A stretch of DNA of 64,000 nt, taken from NCBI GenBank assembly GCA_028023455.1, contig JAQFVV010006353.1, forward strand, positions 1,426,001 through 1,490,000, read 5' to 3'. A program made the position numbers and the translations under genes. Each line of letters begins with the position of its first letter. The stretch's first letter is position 1. The notes under the pieces were generated by a model, which was not told the DNA's origin, did not search any database, and worked only from the letters and a program-made list of their open reading frames with translations. Shown in pieces: positions 46,570 to 58,575 of this stretch. Source of the stretch: Epiperipatus broadwayi (taxonomy: Eukaryota; Onychophora; Udeonychophora; Euonychophora; Peripatidae).

Positions 46570-47530
46570 TATTTTGCTTTACAATTTGTGGGCATGAAAT
46601 ATATACGATTCAGTTGTACTAAGTAATTCTTAAAGTTATTTCTTTTTGCTCAAATTATTGTATCATATAATTGAAAATATTAAAATATGTTTGTTTTCTT
46701 TGACTTCAAAGTAAGTAGCCTTTTTTTTTTTGACATTGTCTATTGCTGGTTATTAAAAAAACAACAACTTAAAGGTCATATTAGACTTGTTTGATGTTCG
46801 TTAAATTGTATTACTTAATTTTTTAAAGATTTCTTATTTTTACATTCAAATAAGAATTCAAAAATGTTGCTCTTACTCCAGTTTGGATCATTTTAATTTT
46901 GAAAAAGACTTAAGTTTGTACTCGTTTTTTCTTGCTGTAAATTAGTATTTGATTCTCTCTCTCTCTCATTTATTTATTTTTTTCAAGCTGCCTAAAAAAT
47001 CAACCTTGCAATTGGTTTCTTTTTTGTAATAGTTTTGTTTAATTAAAAATTAACATAATGAACAGGCAATTTCATTGTTGGCTATTATTTATTATTTGTA
47101 ATGATAATTTTCCCAACTGTGAATCACAAATTTATATACATACATAAATACAGAGTGCTTCATTTTTGCAAATGAAAATTATTATCAACACACAAGAATG
47201 CCTAAAAACTTAAGCGATGTTTCTAAATCATTGAATGAGTTTGTTTGTTTTCAGATTAGCAAAGAAGGAATGATTTTAATGCATTTATTTCTTATTTAAA
47301 AAATATACCAATGTTAAAAATAACTCAGTATTTTATAAATAAATTCAAGCAGTGAATAGTATCTTAGAAATCAGATATTTTGTAAGCGAAAAAGGCTAGT
47401 GAATATTTTACGTTTGTAATGAGTAAAAATGCCTTATAAGTAAAGTTTTGATTCAAAACTTAAAGTAATTTAACTGAAATATTTTTTATCCAGTCATGTT
47501 TTAGTTAAAAATTTCAAATTAAAATAAATT
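46570..47530. other. intron e-f: no gene seen
   Basis: A+T-rich with a short (TC)n run at 46954-46967. Confidence 0.5.
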
Positions 47531-47536
47531 TATGAT

Positions 47537-47785
47537 AAGTAACTAATATCTTATATAAATGCAATTTATCCATTCTACTTTGAACACTTTTTAACAAAAT
47601 CTTTTATTGTACATATATGCGTACATTTTGACTGTCCTGCAGTCTTCTTCAGAGCCATTTACTTTAATGTTTTAAAAGTCAAAACGTTAGATTGTGTACG
47701 CATATATGTTCAATAAAAAGTTTTGCTAAAGTGTTCAAAGTAGAGTGGATAAATTGCATAAAGGAAGTGAATTTGATAACTAATA
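47537..47785. repeat. foldback element, about 90-bp arms, hammerhead-like loop
   Basis: Arms 47537-47625 and 47697-47785 are inverted (GTACATATATGCGTAC with GTACGCATATATG). In the loop the minus strand reads CTGAAGA-A-GACTG(CAGGA)CAGTC-AAAAT (47624-47654), with a perfect 5-bp stem II but GAAAC decayed. Related to 17355-17695 and 62330-62545. Confidence 0.65.
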
Positions 47786-48320
47786 TCTTATAAGAAAATT
47801 AGTATGGAACTCCTATATTGGTTGAATTTAATGTTTCTGCCTTTGAAATTTATTTTTCACAATTTTATTTCAGTTTTTTTTTTTTTTTTGCCATTTATGT
47901 ATAAAATCTGTTGTTAATCTTTTTTTTTTCTATGTCAGTTTATTTTAAGACCTTTTTTTTTTTTTTTTTTAGAAAACAAATGGAAATTACTTTTAGAGTT
48001 TCTTAAGTAAATATGTAAATTTATTCATAGACCAATTAAGTCTGAATGTGTTACTGTAATTAACAAGTCAGATTTCTAACGAATCATTTTAATAGTCTTA
48101 TAAATAGTATTCCCTTTCTCATTTTAATGTCACTTCGTTGGTCAGCTAAAAAATGAATCTATATTAATGCAAGTAATGGGCTGTTATTTGCAAATTGTTA
48201 AAATGATTTTGTAAAAGTCTGACTTGTGAATTATAGTAATGTATTTGAACTTAATTGGTCTCTGAATAAGATCATATATTCTCAATATTACATATTTAGT
48301 AGCCATAAATTATTTACAGC
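47786..48320. other. intron e-f: no gene seen
   Basis: Homopolymer T runs; nothing recognised. Confidence 0.5.
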
Positions 48321-48321
48321 A

Positions 48322-48810
48322 GGATTGAGGAACCTTTTTTCTGCCAAGGGCCATTTGGACATTTATAATAACATTCACAGACCATACACAATTTTTGGCT
48401 TAAAAATTATTCTGCTATATTTGATCAAGCATTTCATTAATTTATCCCTAATCATTAGGGGTAGGCAGTCTTTCAGCTGACAGACAAGTTGGTTGCCTTT
48501 TTTAAATGAGGGCCATAATCTTTTTGCAGATTAAAATAAAATAATATCATTATTATTAATGACTGTTGCGCATTTAATGATTCCAACTTGCCTTGTAACT
48601 ATGCTTCGTAACATATTTACACTCCCGAATTATCTTTTTATGTAAAGGACAGATTAATTCCTTAGCAGCTAGGATGCAGTCATTTATAAACTCCCTTTCA
48701 GCAAATGGTTTCGAAATTTCTCCTTTTTTTTTTTTTAAAAAAAAAAGTAATTTGCCTTTACAGAATTTTCTGACTTCTTTGGACTTTTTATGAGACATGT
48801 CAGCCATTCG
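48322..48810 (-). mobile_element. hAT element remnant with transposase fragment
   Basis: CAGGATTGAGGAACCTTTTT at 48320-48339 is a hAT-type terminus followed by the CTGCCAAGGGCCATTTGG string common in that group. The minus frame 48574-48807 contains ISKPFAEREFINDCILAAKELICP, which follows the hAT transposase block KPF-x-x-x-EFI-x-x-C-x-x-x-A-x-x-x-CP. The frame covers only the N-terminal part; the other end was not found. Confidence 0.65.
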
Positions 48811-49500
48811 ATGAACCTCCTTTTCATGTTTTTTATTTTAATATTTTTTCTTTCCCAATAATTTTGTTGGGTAATTAAAATGTTTAATAAAGAGTGTTCT
48901 TTATTAATTGAAATACTTTCCAGATATATCAGCCATACCGATTTACTCTTTTTTTCTATAAAAATAAATGCGTCGATCCATTTCTATTGAATTTTCTGTG
49001 ATAATTTTTTTTTTTATCTTACTCAGTGTAGCCATCACAATAAAATAATAAAATAAATGCAAAATAATAATAATAAAACAAAATAAAATTCTAATTTTTA
49101 TTTTTGCAAATATATAATTACAAAAGCTAACAAAATGTCCTCAGTGTCGTACATTAATCTATAGCAGATAGACCACATAATGTACATAATTTGTTGGAAT
49201 ATTCCATCTCTGATAGAATGAACTTGAGCTAATGTAAAGATTGGATGTAATTGAGAAAATAAATATTTTATTTTACTTAACTCTTAATTTAATATTTGAT
49301 CTATGTTCGTATTTAAATACTAGAAATTTTATGCAAAGCCATTTTACATTTGTTTTTAAAAATGTTTGGGAGGGAGAGGGCATATTGAAAGCTTTCAAGG
49401 ACTTGAGATTCCCCACACCTGATTAACAAAATTATTAAAATTATTATAAAAAATATAATTTTGAAAAGAAAATAGAGCTTTTTTTTTTTGGTGTTTGCAG
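48811..49500. other. intron e-f, right end: no gene seen
   Basis: A+T-rich up to the T tract and acceptor of exon f. Confidence 0.5.
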
Positions 49501-49663
49501 ATTAGACGCTCGGTTGTATAGGCTTTGTCACGAAGATGCTTCTCATTATTGTAACGCACCTAGTAATTGGATAAATGATCCTGATCGTCCCACTACTGAT
49601 CTTGGTCCATTAGTGTTCCCATGTTTGTATAAATTAGTTTACCACCCTGTGAAAGATAAAAAG
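49501..49663 (+). CDS. GLG1: GLG1 exon f: one base plus 54 codons
   Basis: The acceptor GTTTGCAG|A and donor AAAAAG|GTAAAA bound it. It encodes L-D-A-R-L-Y-R-L-C-H-E-D-A-S-H-Y-C, then a variable loop (APSNWINDPDRPTTDLG), then FPCLYKLVY. The family equivalent is LDPxLYxxCxxDASxxC...FSCLYRHAY, so the variable loop falls where vertebrate sequences also vary in length. Three cysteines. Confidence 0.94.
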
Positions 49664-50550
49664 GTAAAATTTAAATAGATTTTTAACTAATAATTAATAT
49701 ACAAATTTAATTTAGCAATTTTGTGAATGAATTAGATTGATTTTAATATATGAATAAAAAAAACATAAGGAATTTTTGATTTTATTCACATTCTTCTTCC
49801 ATTTTTTATTCCCTTTTTCCCGCCTAAAATTTATTATCATGACTGATGTATATTGTATTTCCATAATGTTATATTTTTAATCTTTTCACTTTCAAACAGC
49901 CATATTGAATATTTAAAAAAATTATGCTAAGCCACAAATTTTATCATAACTGTAAGTTTTATTAATAAAAAATGACATAATAATATTGTTTTAAAGATTA
50001 AACACCAAAGAATGTAATTAAACTGAAAAAAATATAGTCATTGATATTCAAAATAATAAAAAAAAGAGTAAAAATTAATATTTCTAATAATTATTTTCAT
50101 ATTATTTCATAAATCCTAAATTATCATGCAAACAACTTAAAATTATATTTTTGTTAGTAGGTTAGTTGGATTCATTATAATAAAATTTCTAAAAAATTAG
50201 TATATAATAACACTTACCTAAAATAATCCATCGCTTGAAAACTTCATAGAATAAAGGTCATTAGTACCTATCAATTTTTTCAGTAGCTCTTCAAAATATA
50301 TTTCCATACAAGGGTTTGCAATGTATAAGTCACTCCTAGTAACATCCCTTATAACAAGTAGTTAATAATGATCAATAATTAGCATAATTTGAATATTATA
50401 ATAAAGAACTTCAGTACAGCTTGTAATTTATTAAAAAAATTCTACTAAACTAGTCACTATATATACAAAATAAAATAAAATAAAAAGTGAATGAAATACT
50501 AAATTCATTATAGAATTAAGCCTGAGGTACGTAAGTTTGTAGTTTATATT
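49664..50550. other. intron f-g, left end: no gene seen
   Basis: A+T-rich; nothing recognised. Confidence 0.5.
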
Positions 50551-50553
50551 TAT

Positions 50554-51085
50554 ACTGTCAAAATCATTACTTTTAGCATTTGTGTATTTTTTACTATTAT
50601 TAAAATGCAGACAAGAAATTATACAAAAATCTAAATCAGGTCATTATATTTCCAAAATACGTTCATCTTTGTCTCATATCAATTAATTCAAATACTTGCC
50701 CAAATTCACATCATATCAAAAAATGCAGATAATTCACGATATAAATGTACACAATCACGAGCTTTTTTTTTTTTATGTTAGTTTCAATAGTAATTTTTTC
50801 ATATATTTTTTTATCAAATATATATATATGAATAAAATAATAATAAAAAAAATATGCAGCTTTGAAATTTATATTGCAATAGTCTATAATCGGCCTAAGT
50901 TTATGTACTGTCAAAATCATTACTTTTAGCATTTGCGTATTTTTTACTATTATTAAAATGCAGACAAGAAATTATACAAAAATCTAAATCAAGTCATTAT
51001 ATTTCCAAAATATATTTATTTTTGTCTCATATCAATTAATTCAAATACTTCATCCACCCAAGCTCACATTATAGAAAAATATGCC
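50554..51085. repeat. direct duplication, 353-bp period
   Basis: ACTGTCAAAATCATTACTTT at 50554 recurs at 50907. Similarity runs about 170 bp with few changes (to TTCAAATACTT...), then resumes around the T runs at 50762 and 51101. Confidence 0.8.
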
Positions 51086-52520
51086 AATAACCATGATCTT
51101 TTTTTTTTTTTTTATGTTAATTTCAATAGTCTTTTTTTGTTTTTTGTTCAGCAAATACATATAAAAAAAAACAATAATTAAAAAATATATAATAAAATAA
51201 TGATTAAAAAACCTATAATAAAATAAGAATTAAAAAAATATAGAAAAATAAAAATACTTATCATTAAGCCCCCATAATATTTTCTTCAAAATACAATGGA
51301 AAAAGTAAAACTTTTTACCGATATATTTTTCACGCTGAATTCTTCTCCAGTAACTATCAAAAAAATGAGAGAAAGACAAAAAAATTCAACCTACTTGATC
51401 ACAGAAATTATCATGAAATTTTTATTTTTTATTGTAGAAAAATAAAATTCACTTTCTGGAAAGAAGAAAGAAAGATGAAAACGAAGGTGTAAAAAATGCA
51501 TGCATAGCCTGTGTAGATTTCCATTAATCTTGGCCTCAACCCGGATGTTTATAATTTGAAAATCATTGCCTGCATTGTACAGGTGTAAACACGAAGAGGT
51601 TAATTTAATCAATGTAATATCCAGCTAATATATTTGTTAATTTTCATTTACTTCCACTCTTACTTTATTAATAGGCTAACATAATTATCTAAAAAAAATA
51701 ACCCCAGATAAACTATGATTTAAAAAATGCCAATTTAATATTTTTATAATTTATTGAGTTCATTAAGCGTATTTTGGATATTGGCATTCTTGGATATTTT
51801 TAGTTCATAGTTCACCAGAAGTTGCAGCAACGAGCATCTTTTATAGATTATCTGGATTTTATTAGTAACTATATCTCCAGTATTTGGCAACATCCAACTT
51901 TAAAGCAATCTTTTGCACAACAAAATTCAGATCCCATTTCCAAGATTGAAGAGTAACCATATGTTATTTGTCATCTAAGACTTGTTGGGTTAAATTATTC
52001 TATTTTTAAACAATACCACCCACTTGATAGCGCTTTTATATGTGCAAAAACACAAAGATGTCGTTTATGCGGCCAAACTTATGCTCTTTAGAACATTTCT
52101 GTTCATATTAGCCGTTGCAGGCCTAGATGTTATTGCACACCAATATTACAGCCCGCTGATTTGCTTTGCAAAACTATGCAAATGCACACACTTCACAGAT
52201 TGCTACCATATCACGTTAGGGTGTATAGAAATCAACCGGCCATAACTCTTGAAATGTACATTCCAAGTAATGATCTTACACTCTACCTGACATAGTATTA
52301 CATAGTAATAATTTTCAGCCCGTCACCTCACTTCCCTACACAACTTGGAACCTTTAACAATTGGGAAAGGGTAGGGACAAGCACCAGTTCACAGAACTCA
52401 CATGAAAACTCATGTTTGCATGAGAACACATATGAGACAAATAAAATGGCTGAGGTTGCAGATCATTTTGGAAATCGTCAGGTTGGTTTTCTTAGACTAC
52501 TGCATCTTTTGGACGAAGCT
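51086..52520. other. intron f-g: no gene seen
   Basis: 51170-51260 has degenerate AATAAAA-type repeats. 52000-52450 is richer in G+C with open frames but no motif. Confidence 0.4.
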
Positions 52521-52541
52521 TCGGATATGCCATACCATTGT

Positions 52542-52682
52542 CCCCCCCCCCCCCATCCTGCACATTCAAGCGCTATACGCTGACATATCCCCCCTACCTG
52601 ACCTTTCATATTTCACAAGATTTTGTTTAAAATCAATGCGTTTGGTGTGATCAGCTAAACCATCAGAGTTCCCCCCCCCCCG
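52542..52682. repeat. two poly-C runs in A+T-rich DNA
   Basis: C runs of about 14 at 52542-52555 and about 12 at 52671-52682 lie 115 bp apart within a G+C-richer block. CAAGCGCTATACGC follows the first and CGATGCGCTTGCC the second. Confidence 0.8.
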
Positions 52683-52779
52683 CATATCGATGCGCTTGCC
52701 AATGCCATCTTTCACAAGTTGTTGTCCAAAAGTACTTGTTTGTTTTCAATCAAAAATAAGTACAGTAATTCATTGATCC

Positions 52780-53200
52780 ATATATTTTTTGGGGGTTAAT
52801 CTCAAAATAAAACATGAAATTGGACAATAAAGACAGAAGAAGTCCGGTACAGTAATGTTATGAAAATAAAAGCGTGTTTTTAAAAGCCAAAACAAAATAC
52901 AACTTGTTCGGTTCCAATAAAAAAGAAGTAAAGCAATTAAATTATACATGTATTTTTTTTTTATCTCAAAATAATACCTGAAATCAGAGAATAAAGACAA
53001 AAAAGTTCGTCATGGCAATGTTATTAAAATAAAAGAATGTTTTTAAAAGCAAAAAAAAAAAAAAAAAAGGAAATTGTTCATTTCCAATAAAAAATAAGTA
53101 GATAAATTAATTTAGACTTTTTCTCTTTTTTTTATATAAATATAATACCAGAAAAATTGGACAATAAAGAAAGGTCGGCCAAGTAACATTATATTTATAT
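52780..53200. repeat. diverged tandem repeat, about 175-bp unit, three copies
   Basis: Each unit carries CTCAAAATAA-ACxTGAAAT, then GACAATAAAGA, then GTAATGTTAT and AAAATAAAAG near 52797, 52967 and 53140; the third is partial. Confidence 0.7.
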
Positions 53201-53855
53201 GTTTTAAACTGTATATAATGCCATCAAGCGGCCTTATGCTTGCTTATCTGTCCTGGTTTTCCCTACCATATTTTTGTGTACATTAATGATCTATATCCTT
53301 TGTTATAATATGTGATAATAGATAGTGGCAGATTTGATTTTGATAAAATAAATCTAAAATCAAGTTTAAAACCAAAGGTTATGAAAAAAACTCATCTCTT
53401 AACATATTGCAGATCGGTCTAAAATTCAAATTGAAGGTCATATATTTAGTAAATAAAGAATGAGCTGATTAAATGAAAAATTTTTACAATGGTTAGATGA
53501 AAGCTATTTCGAGAGATTCAATTACTAAGGAAATATTATTAATCTTTTTAGTACTGTGTTAACGAGGTCAATTTAATTCATAAGAAAATTAAGGGAAAAA
53601 AAGCTGTACGATGATAACATAACTTTCGTAATGATTAGGGGGTGAGGGGTACTGTAAAAGAAAATGAAGAATAGAAAAAATAATGGGAATTGTAGATTGT
53701 GAATAAGATTACTATATGTATAATTGTTCATTTATTTTTTAATTTTAATCTTGTTTTACATTTTTGGTATATATAAAAATGTTAACTTATCAAATAAAAA
53801 TAAATTTAAATTTTTATTGTTTGTTGTAAAAAAAAAATGCATTTTTTTTTTTTAG
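53201..53855. other. intron f-g, right end: no gene seen
   Basis: A+T-rich; nothing recognised before the exon g acceptor. Confidence 0.5.
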
Positions 53856-53993
53856 ATTTCACCAAATTGTAAAGATGGAGTGAAACGTGTGATGCGCCAG
53901 CGAGCTGTCAGTGTTGATCTCATGCCTGAAATCGAGGGACCATGTTTAAAAGACTTAGCAAGATACTGTTCAAAAAATGTTGAAAAAGGAGAA
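53856..53993 (+). CDS. GLG1: GLG1 exon g: 46 codons
   Basis: A poly-T tract ending TTTTAG precedes ATT-TCA and the donor is GGAGAA|GTATGC; both ends are phase 0. It encodes ISPNCKDGVKRVMRQRAVSV, then GPCLKDLARYCSK, with the family pattern C-x(2-3)-V-x-R-x(3)-QRA and CLxDLxxxC. Three cysteines. It joins exon h so that GE-ELDCLQ reproduces the conserved GQELECLQ junction. Confidence 0.94.
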
Positions 53994-54184
53994 GTATGCT
54001 TTTTTTTTTCCATATATAGTTTTTAAAGTTATTATACTTATTTTTACTTTATATTTCACTTTTTTTTTTTTAGGGCTGGGGATTTATTTTTATGGATTTA
54101 TGTTTATTATAAACAGATATGATTATATATATATTTAACCACTAAACATTACAGGATCACCATTCTTTATGCTTACCCAAGGGG

Positions 54185-54356
54185 ATGTGATGTGATGTAT
54201 TGTGGCTTCTCCTTAAACGAAATCAAGAATATCTCGGCGATTATGCCCAAATAAACCTGTTAGCCACTTTATTTTCCATTCTCCACTCTAAATTTCTCCA
54301 TATTCTGCTCTATCCCATTTCCACAACATAATCTTTGTCAACTCTATAACCTTTAT
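54185..54356 (-). mobile_element. LINE A, 3' end, minus strand
   Basis: Starts with GATGTGATGTATTGTGGCTT (the tail and 3' end in antisense) and continues through the antisense of the ORF2 C terminus (54295-54356). It stops exactly where the next hammerhead-repeat copy begins. Confidence 0.8.
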
Positions 54357-54835
54357 ATCAATGGATGCAGGAAGGCTTGTGCATAAAATCCTCATCTAGT
54401 GCCTACTCATCCAATATTCCCAGACTAGTTTCTAGTTTGTGGCATTCATTAGTGAGGAGCCTGGAGTCTTAGAGCACTGCACTTAGATCTTAGGATCTAA
54501 TGCAACTTTTCAGCAGCCACCTTTTACCTTTTTAGCTAACTATAAAGCTTTGAATCCAAAATGAAAGCACAATAATGTTTCCAATTCAAGCTCATTAGCT
54601 TGTCTAGTCATATAAGGTAAAATGTGGCTACTGGAGGGTCGCATTAGATCCTAAGATCTAAGTGCAGTGCTCTAAAATCCAAGGCTCCTCACTGATGAAA
54701 ACCACAAGCTAGAAACTTGTCTGGGGATATTGAATGAGTAGGCACTAGATGGGGATTTTATGCACAAACCTTTCTGTATCCATTGATTATTCTGGCTTGC
54801 ACTGAGTAGCTATTGTATGGAAAGTTTTGCCTCTG
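54357..54835. repeat. hammerhead-repeat element, inverted dimer
   Basis: The minus unit (54357 to about 54610) and plus unit (about 54615-54830) are inverted. Motifs: 54409-54465 (-, CTAATGA, G5 lost) and 54677-54735 (+, core intact). The left end is missing, truncated at ATCAATGGATGCAGG against LINE A. Confidence 0.8.
54677..54735 (+). ncRNA. hammerhead ribozyme motif, core intact
   Basis: CTGATGA at 54692-54698, loop CACAA, GAAA at 54712-54715, minimal stem III C-TT-G with A-U, cleavage after C54721. Inner stem I TCCTCA/TGGGGA is perfect. One stem II pair (A-C) and one outer stem I pair are mismatched. Confidence 0.6.
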
Positions 54836-55021
54836 TGTGTATATATATTTAACAATAATTTGCAAATTTATATTCTCTTAAATTTAAAGAGAAAATAAAC
54901 ACAAAAAATGCTATCAAAAGTTTTGTTGGTAATCGGTAATAATTTGTTACTAAGAATAAAGGTTTCTTTAAGAAACATTTTGTGACTAACGATTCATATT
55001 TGTACAAAAATTAAAGTGGTA

Positions 55022-55545
55022 TATATGCACAGTGTGTTCCTGTGAAAAGGTGATTGGTTCTCTCTCCGAGTTGCCAACAGCACTATCTCTGATTCAATAC
55101 GTGTGTTATATAGCGAAATAATTTTGCCATTCATCATAAAATTTTTTAATGCTCTACCATGTCTGGATAATGGGATTATGACATGGGATAAGATCATGTG
55201 ATTTATACCTAAACTCTGGTCGGAGAACTGAGATATTATTAAATTTTGCTTTAAATTAGGTGAAACTGCTAGTAAAATCCTCGAAATGATTCAAACAGTG
55301 TATAGTAATGAAGTCAGTGTTTACAAGATTTTATGATAGTGAGATCATTGAAGAAAATATATGAAGATACAAAGCATACTATCACATTTCATGTCATAAC
55401 TTTTGATAACTTTTGATCCAATCATGCTTATGCTTTTTGTGGTGAATAACTGAACATGTCCCTACATGCACTGATTCAGGGACAGTACTGCAGACAATTT
55501 CGAGAAGGAAACAGTCATTTTTCACTGGGACTTAGTGTGTGTATC
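55022..55545 (+). mobile_element. mariner remnant between inverted ends
   Basis: FCFKLGETASKILEMIQTVY (55234-55293) matches the mariner transposase N terminus FCxKLGKTAxExxEMLxxxY. It is followed by VSVYKIL and a stop. Ends: CAGTGTGTTCCTGTGAAAAG at about 55030 and CATTTTTCACTGGGACTTAG at about 55516 in inverse. Most of the DDE domain is deleted. Confidence 0.65.
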
Positions 55546-57190
55546 TTTTAAATTATTTTTCTTTCTTATTCCGAGTGGTTTATTTAATTAATAGCTTTTA
55601 AAGTTTTGGATAAAAATACTGATGAAACATATGTAGTTTAACGTAGTGGTTGAAGGACCGATTTCAAACTGAAAGTTTTAGAATAGATTCTCAGCTGAAT
55701 AATGTAAATAAAAAAAAATGTTTTCATTTCAGTCTTTTAAATGAAACTATTGGGATCAACCTGCCACTAGGTTACTTTAATCTTCCCATGATTACCTGAA
55801 CCACTAATTATACGATTATTTTTTTATTACCATCAAATATACCTAAGTGTTTATATTTGTTAGTTATATTTAAAGTCTGTACTTCTTTTTCTATTTATCA
55901 TATATTCTTAGATGCGCTGTGATGATTCTTTTTATAAGGATTCGTTGTGGCGATCATCGTCAATTTTACCTAGTACTCCATTATCAGGCCATTATTTGTA
56001 GTAATGAAAAATGTCCACCGCTTTTTTTTAAAGAACAGGCATTTTGTTGTACCATTGGCATAGTACTTTGATTATGCCGTAGGTGCGATACAAGTTTTAT
56101 TTATTGCATAATTAAAAAAAAAAAAAGATCACAAGATGCTCACTAAAATATGATTTATATGTCTAATTTTTATTTAATATTTTCATAATACTAGACTGGC
56201 TATCTCTTCTAAATGCCTAATGCCGATTATCATCAACCTTAACTCTCATGATTAAAAAAAAATAGTTTAATGATTACTTAAATTTTAAAAAAAACCTGAT
56301 CACATGTATAAAAATTTCTGTCAAAAATGAATTCGAAAAATGTATCCTATACATATATTTCTTAATTTCATTTTTATTTAATTTGACTGCAGTTTCATAA
56401 TAATTCACAGAACGACCATATTAGTGAAAATGTGACATCTCAATTCTTGGCAAAAAACTGCAAAAAAAGAAAAAAAAAGCATTTATCACAATTCTTAAAT
56501 AAAATGAGCCAGAAATAGATTATCAAATGTACTTCTATGTTAACCTTTTTTATTTATTTACGTTCTTTATTTAATTTAATATGATTTTAATATAGCAATT
56601 GTAAGTAGCAAAATGTTTACAAGCACTATTTTTTTAAAAAAGCATAACATTTGTATAATGTTTATTAACCAATACTTTTATATTAGTATTTATACGCACT
56701 GGTATAATGTATATCTTGTGGAAGGAAATGAATCGTCACGTACGCGCTATATTGGATTGGTATATTAAATTTACACACACTCACTCGTCAATAAGGGTTT
56801 TAAAAGCATAAGTAAATTACTTATGGTTAGAGCTTATACTTATAAACCAATACTTACTGACTGCGCTTAAATCAGGACTTGATCTTAGTATGAGCCTGAT
56901 ATTTCAATGGACAAATTATTTGTATCAATTTAATTTATATATCCCAGGAAAGAGAAAGTTTCTCATTTTTAACTATGAACAACTTTGAATTAATAACTAA
57001 ATAAATAATTTAACGATATTTATATACATGTAATAAATCTTGTGGAAGGAAGTGAATCTTCACACATGCGCTATTAGATTGGTATATTAAATTCACACAC
57101 ACCATCAATAAGTCTTTTAAAAGCATTAGTGAATCATCTTGCTTATATCATGCTGTTTAGCAGTAAATATTTTTCTCACCACGTTTTTAC
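55546..57190. other. intron g-h: no gene seen
   Basis: An in-frame MRCDDSFYKDSLWRS piece at 55914 follows a TTCTTAG acceptor-like site, but exon g joins exon h without it. CTTGTGGAAGGAAxTGAATC and following text occur twice (about 56716 and 57039), a diverged direct repeat. Confidence 0.45.
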
Positions 57191-57192
57191 GT

Positions 57193-57243
57193 ATAAGCAT
57201 TAGTAATTAATAGCTGCCAGTTGGCAGCACTTATTAAATGCCT
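57193..57243. repeat. hammerhead-repeat end fragment fused to LINE A
   Basis: AAGCATTAGTAATTAATAGC then TGCCAGTTGGCAG resemble the family end (AAGCCATAGTAATCAATGGATGCCAG), joined directly to LINE A coding sequence at AGAAAGGG. Confidence 0.5.
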
Positions 57244-57535
57244 ATCAGAAAGGGTACATGTAATGAAGTTATGGAAGAATAAATATGAAAAAAGTGATTA
57301 TACAGAAAGTGAATTATTGGTTTTTATGCTGGGTTTGGGAAAAGATAAAGGGGATTTAGATATAAAGGTTATAGAGTTGACAAAGATTATGTTGTGGAAA
57401 TGGGATGGAGCAGAATATGGGAAAATTTAGAGTGGGGAATGGAAAATAAAGTGGCTAACAGGTTTATCTGGGCATAATTGTTGAGATATTCTTGACTTCG
57501 TTTAAGGAGAAGTCACAATAGATCACATCACATCA
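57243..57535 (+). mobile_element. LINE A, C-terminal end with 3' tail
   Basis: Reads SERVHVMKLWKNKYEKSDY through LTKIMLWKWDGAEYGKI and a stop, then the 3' untranslated end and GATCACATCACATCA tail. It is very similar to 28320-28612, lacking the zinc-knuckle. Confidence 0.85.
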
Positions 57536-57536
57536 G

Positions 57537-58388
57537 ATTGTTGAGGACATATGCAAGGGTGGGTAAAGAGATGGGGATTAAATTTAGTGAAGAAAAATCA
57601 AATATAATGATGGTTAATACTGGGGAAAGAGAAGATGAAGAATTTATATTGGGGATTTAAGTTAAGTATGATGGATAGATATAGGTATTTGGGAATCATC
57701 TTATGTAATCTGGAAAATTGCTTGGATGAATGGGAGAAAAAATTGGTAAATGAAGCAAAGAAAAGAAAGGGTTTGGTAAAGAAACTAACAGTATTTTCAT
57801 ATAATAAATATGATGTAGCTAGAATTGTATGGAAGGGAGTTGCAGTAGCAGGGTTAACATATGGTAATAATGCATTATGTGTTAGTAAAAGGGTTTTAGA
57901 TTATTTAGAGAAAGTACAAAGGGAAGTAGGAAGACCTGCATTAGATGCAGAGATGTGGACAGCAAAGGAGGCAATTCAAGGAGAAATGGGATGGTCAAGT
58001 TTTTATATGAGAGATGTAAAAAGTAAAATGAAAATGTTTGGTAGGTTGCAGTTTATGGATAGTAAAAGAATAGCCAAAATAGTGTTTTATTGGGTTATGA
58101 GTAAAGGCAGGTAACAAGATGGATGAGAAAGGTAATGCGGTATGGAAGAAGATTTGGATAAAGAATTTATATCAGTATACTTGTATAAAAGGTGGGATGA
58201 TTGTGTTAGGAGGATTGTTGAGTGTTATAGTGGTAAGGAATGGGATAAAAGAATAGAAGCATTAATAAAAAATAGGGAGTTGGGAGAGATGGAGAACTAG
58301 TATGGAGGGTAAGAAGAGTTTAAATATATATAGAAGTAAACGGAACATTGGATGCGAGTTAATTTATGATAATAGTAAGGAAAGTAGT
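57537..58388 (+). mobile_element. LINE A, RT end to mid C-terminal region
   Basis: Starts GIKFSEEKSNIMMVN (after the catalytic loop), has a frameshift near 57655, then a clean frame to 58114 (RYRYLGIILC, NNALCVSKRVLDYLEKVQRE, IQGEMGWSSFYMRD). It breaks again and ends at CELIYDNSKES, where a SINE-like insert begins. Orthologous in content and order to 28640-29610. Confidence 0.85.
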
Positions 58389-58575
58389 GTGCCGGTCAAA
58401 ACATGTTTATCTATCTAACATGAGCTGGAACTCACAAAATGTACTTCAAACCCAGTCAAGCCCGAGATTTAAGTCAGGGACCAGCCTGGATTCGAACCCA
58501 CTCTCCAAGCCCCAGATCAAACACCTAATGGATGACATAATAGTGATGGCACACGAGAATTAATTCTTAATCCGG
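58389..58575 (-). mobile_element. SINE-like insert with B-box, minus strand
   Basis: The minus strand has a perfect B-box GGGTTCGAATCC (about 58491-58502) and CTTGGAGAGT before it, in a block much richer in G+C than the flanks. It interrupts LINE A at GAAAGTAGT. The A-box and ends are unclear. Confidence 0.45.

Noticed and set aside
55905-56002. Candidate extra GLG1 exon (RCDDSFYKD) after a TTCTTAG site
   Set aside because: Exons g and h join to reproduce the conserved GELDCLQ block with nothing between; the piece has no family match and soon reaches a stop.
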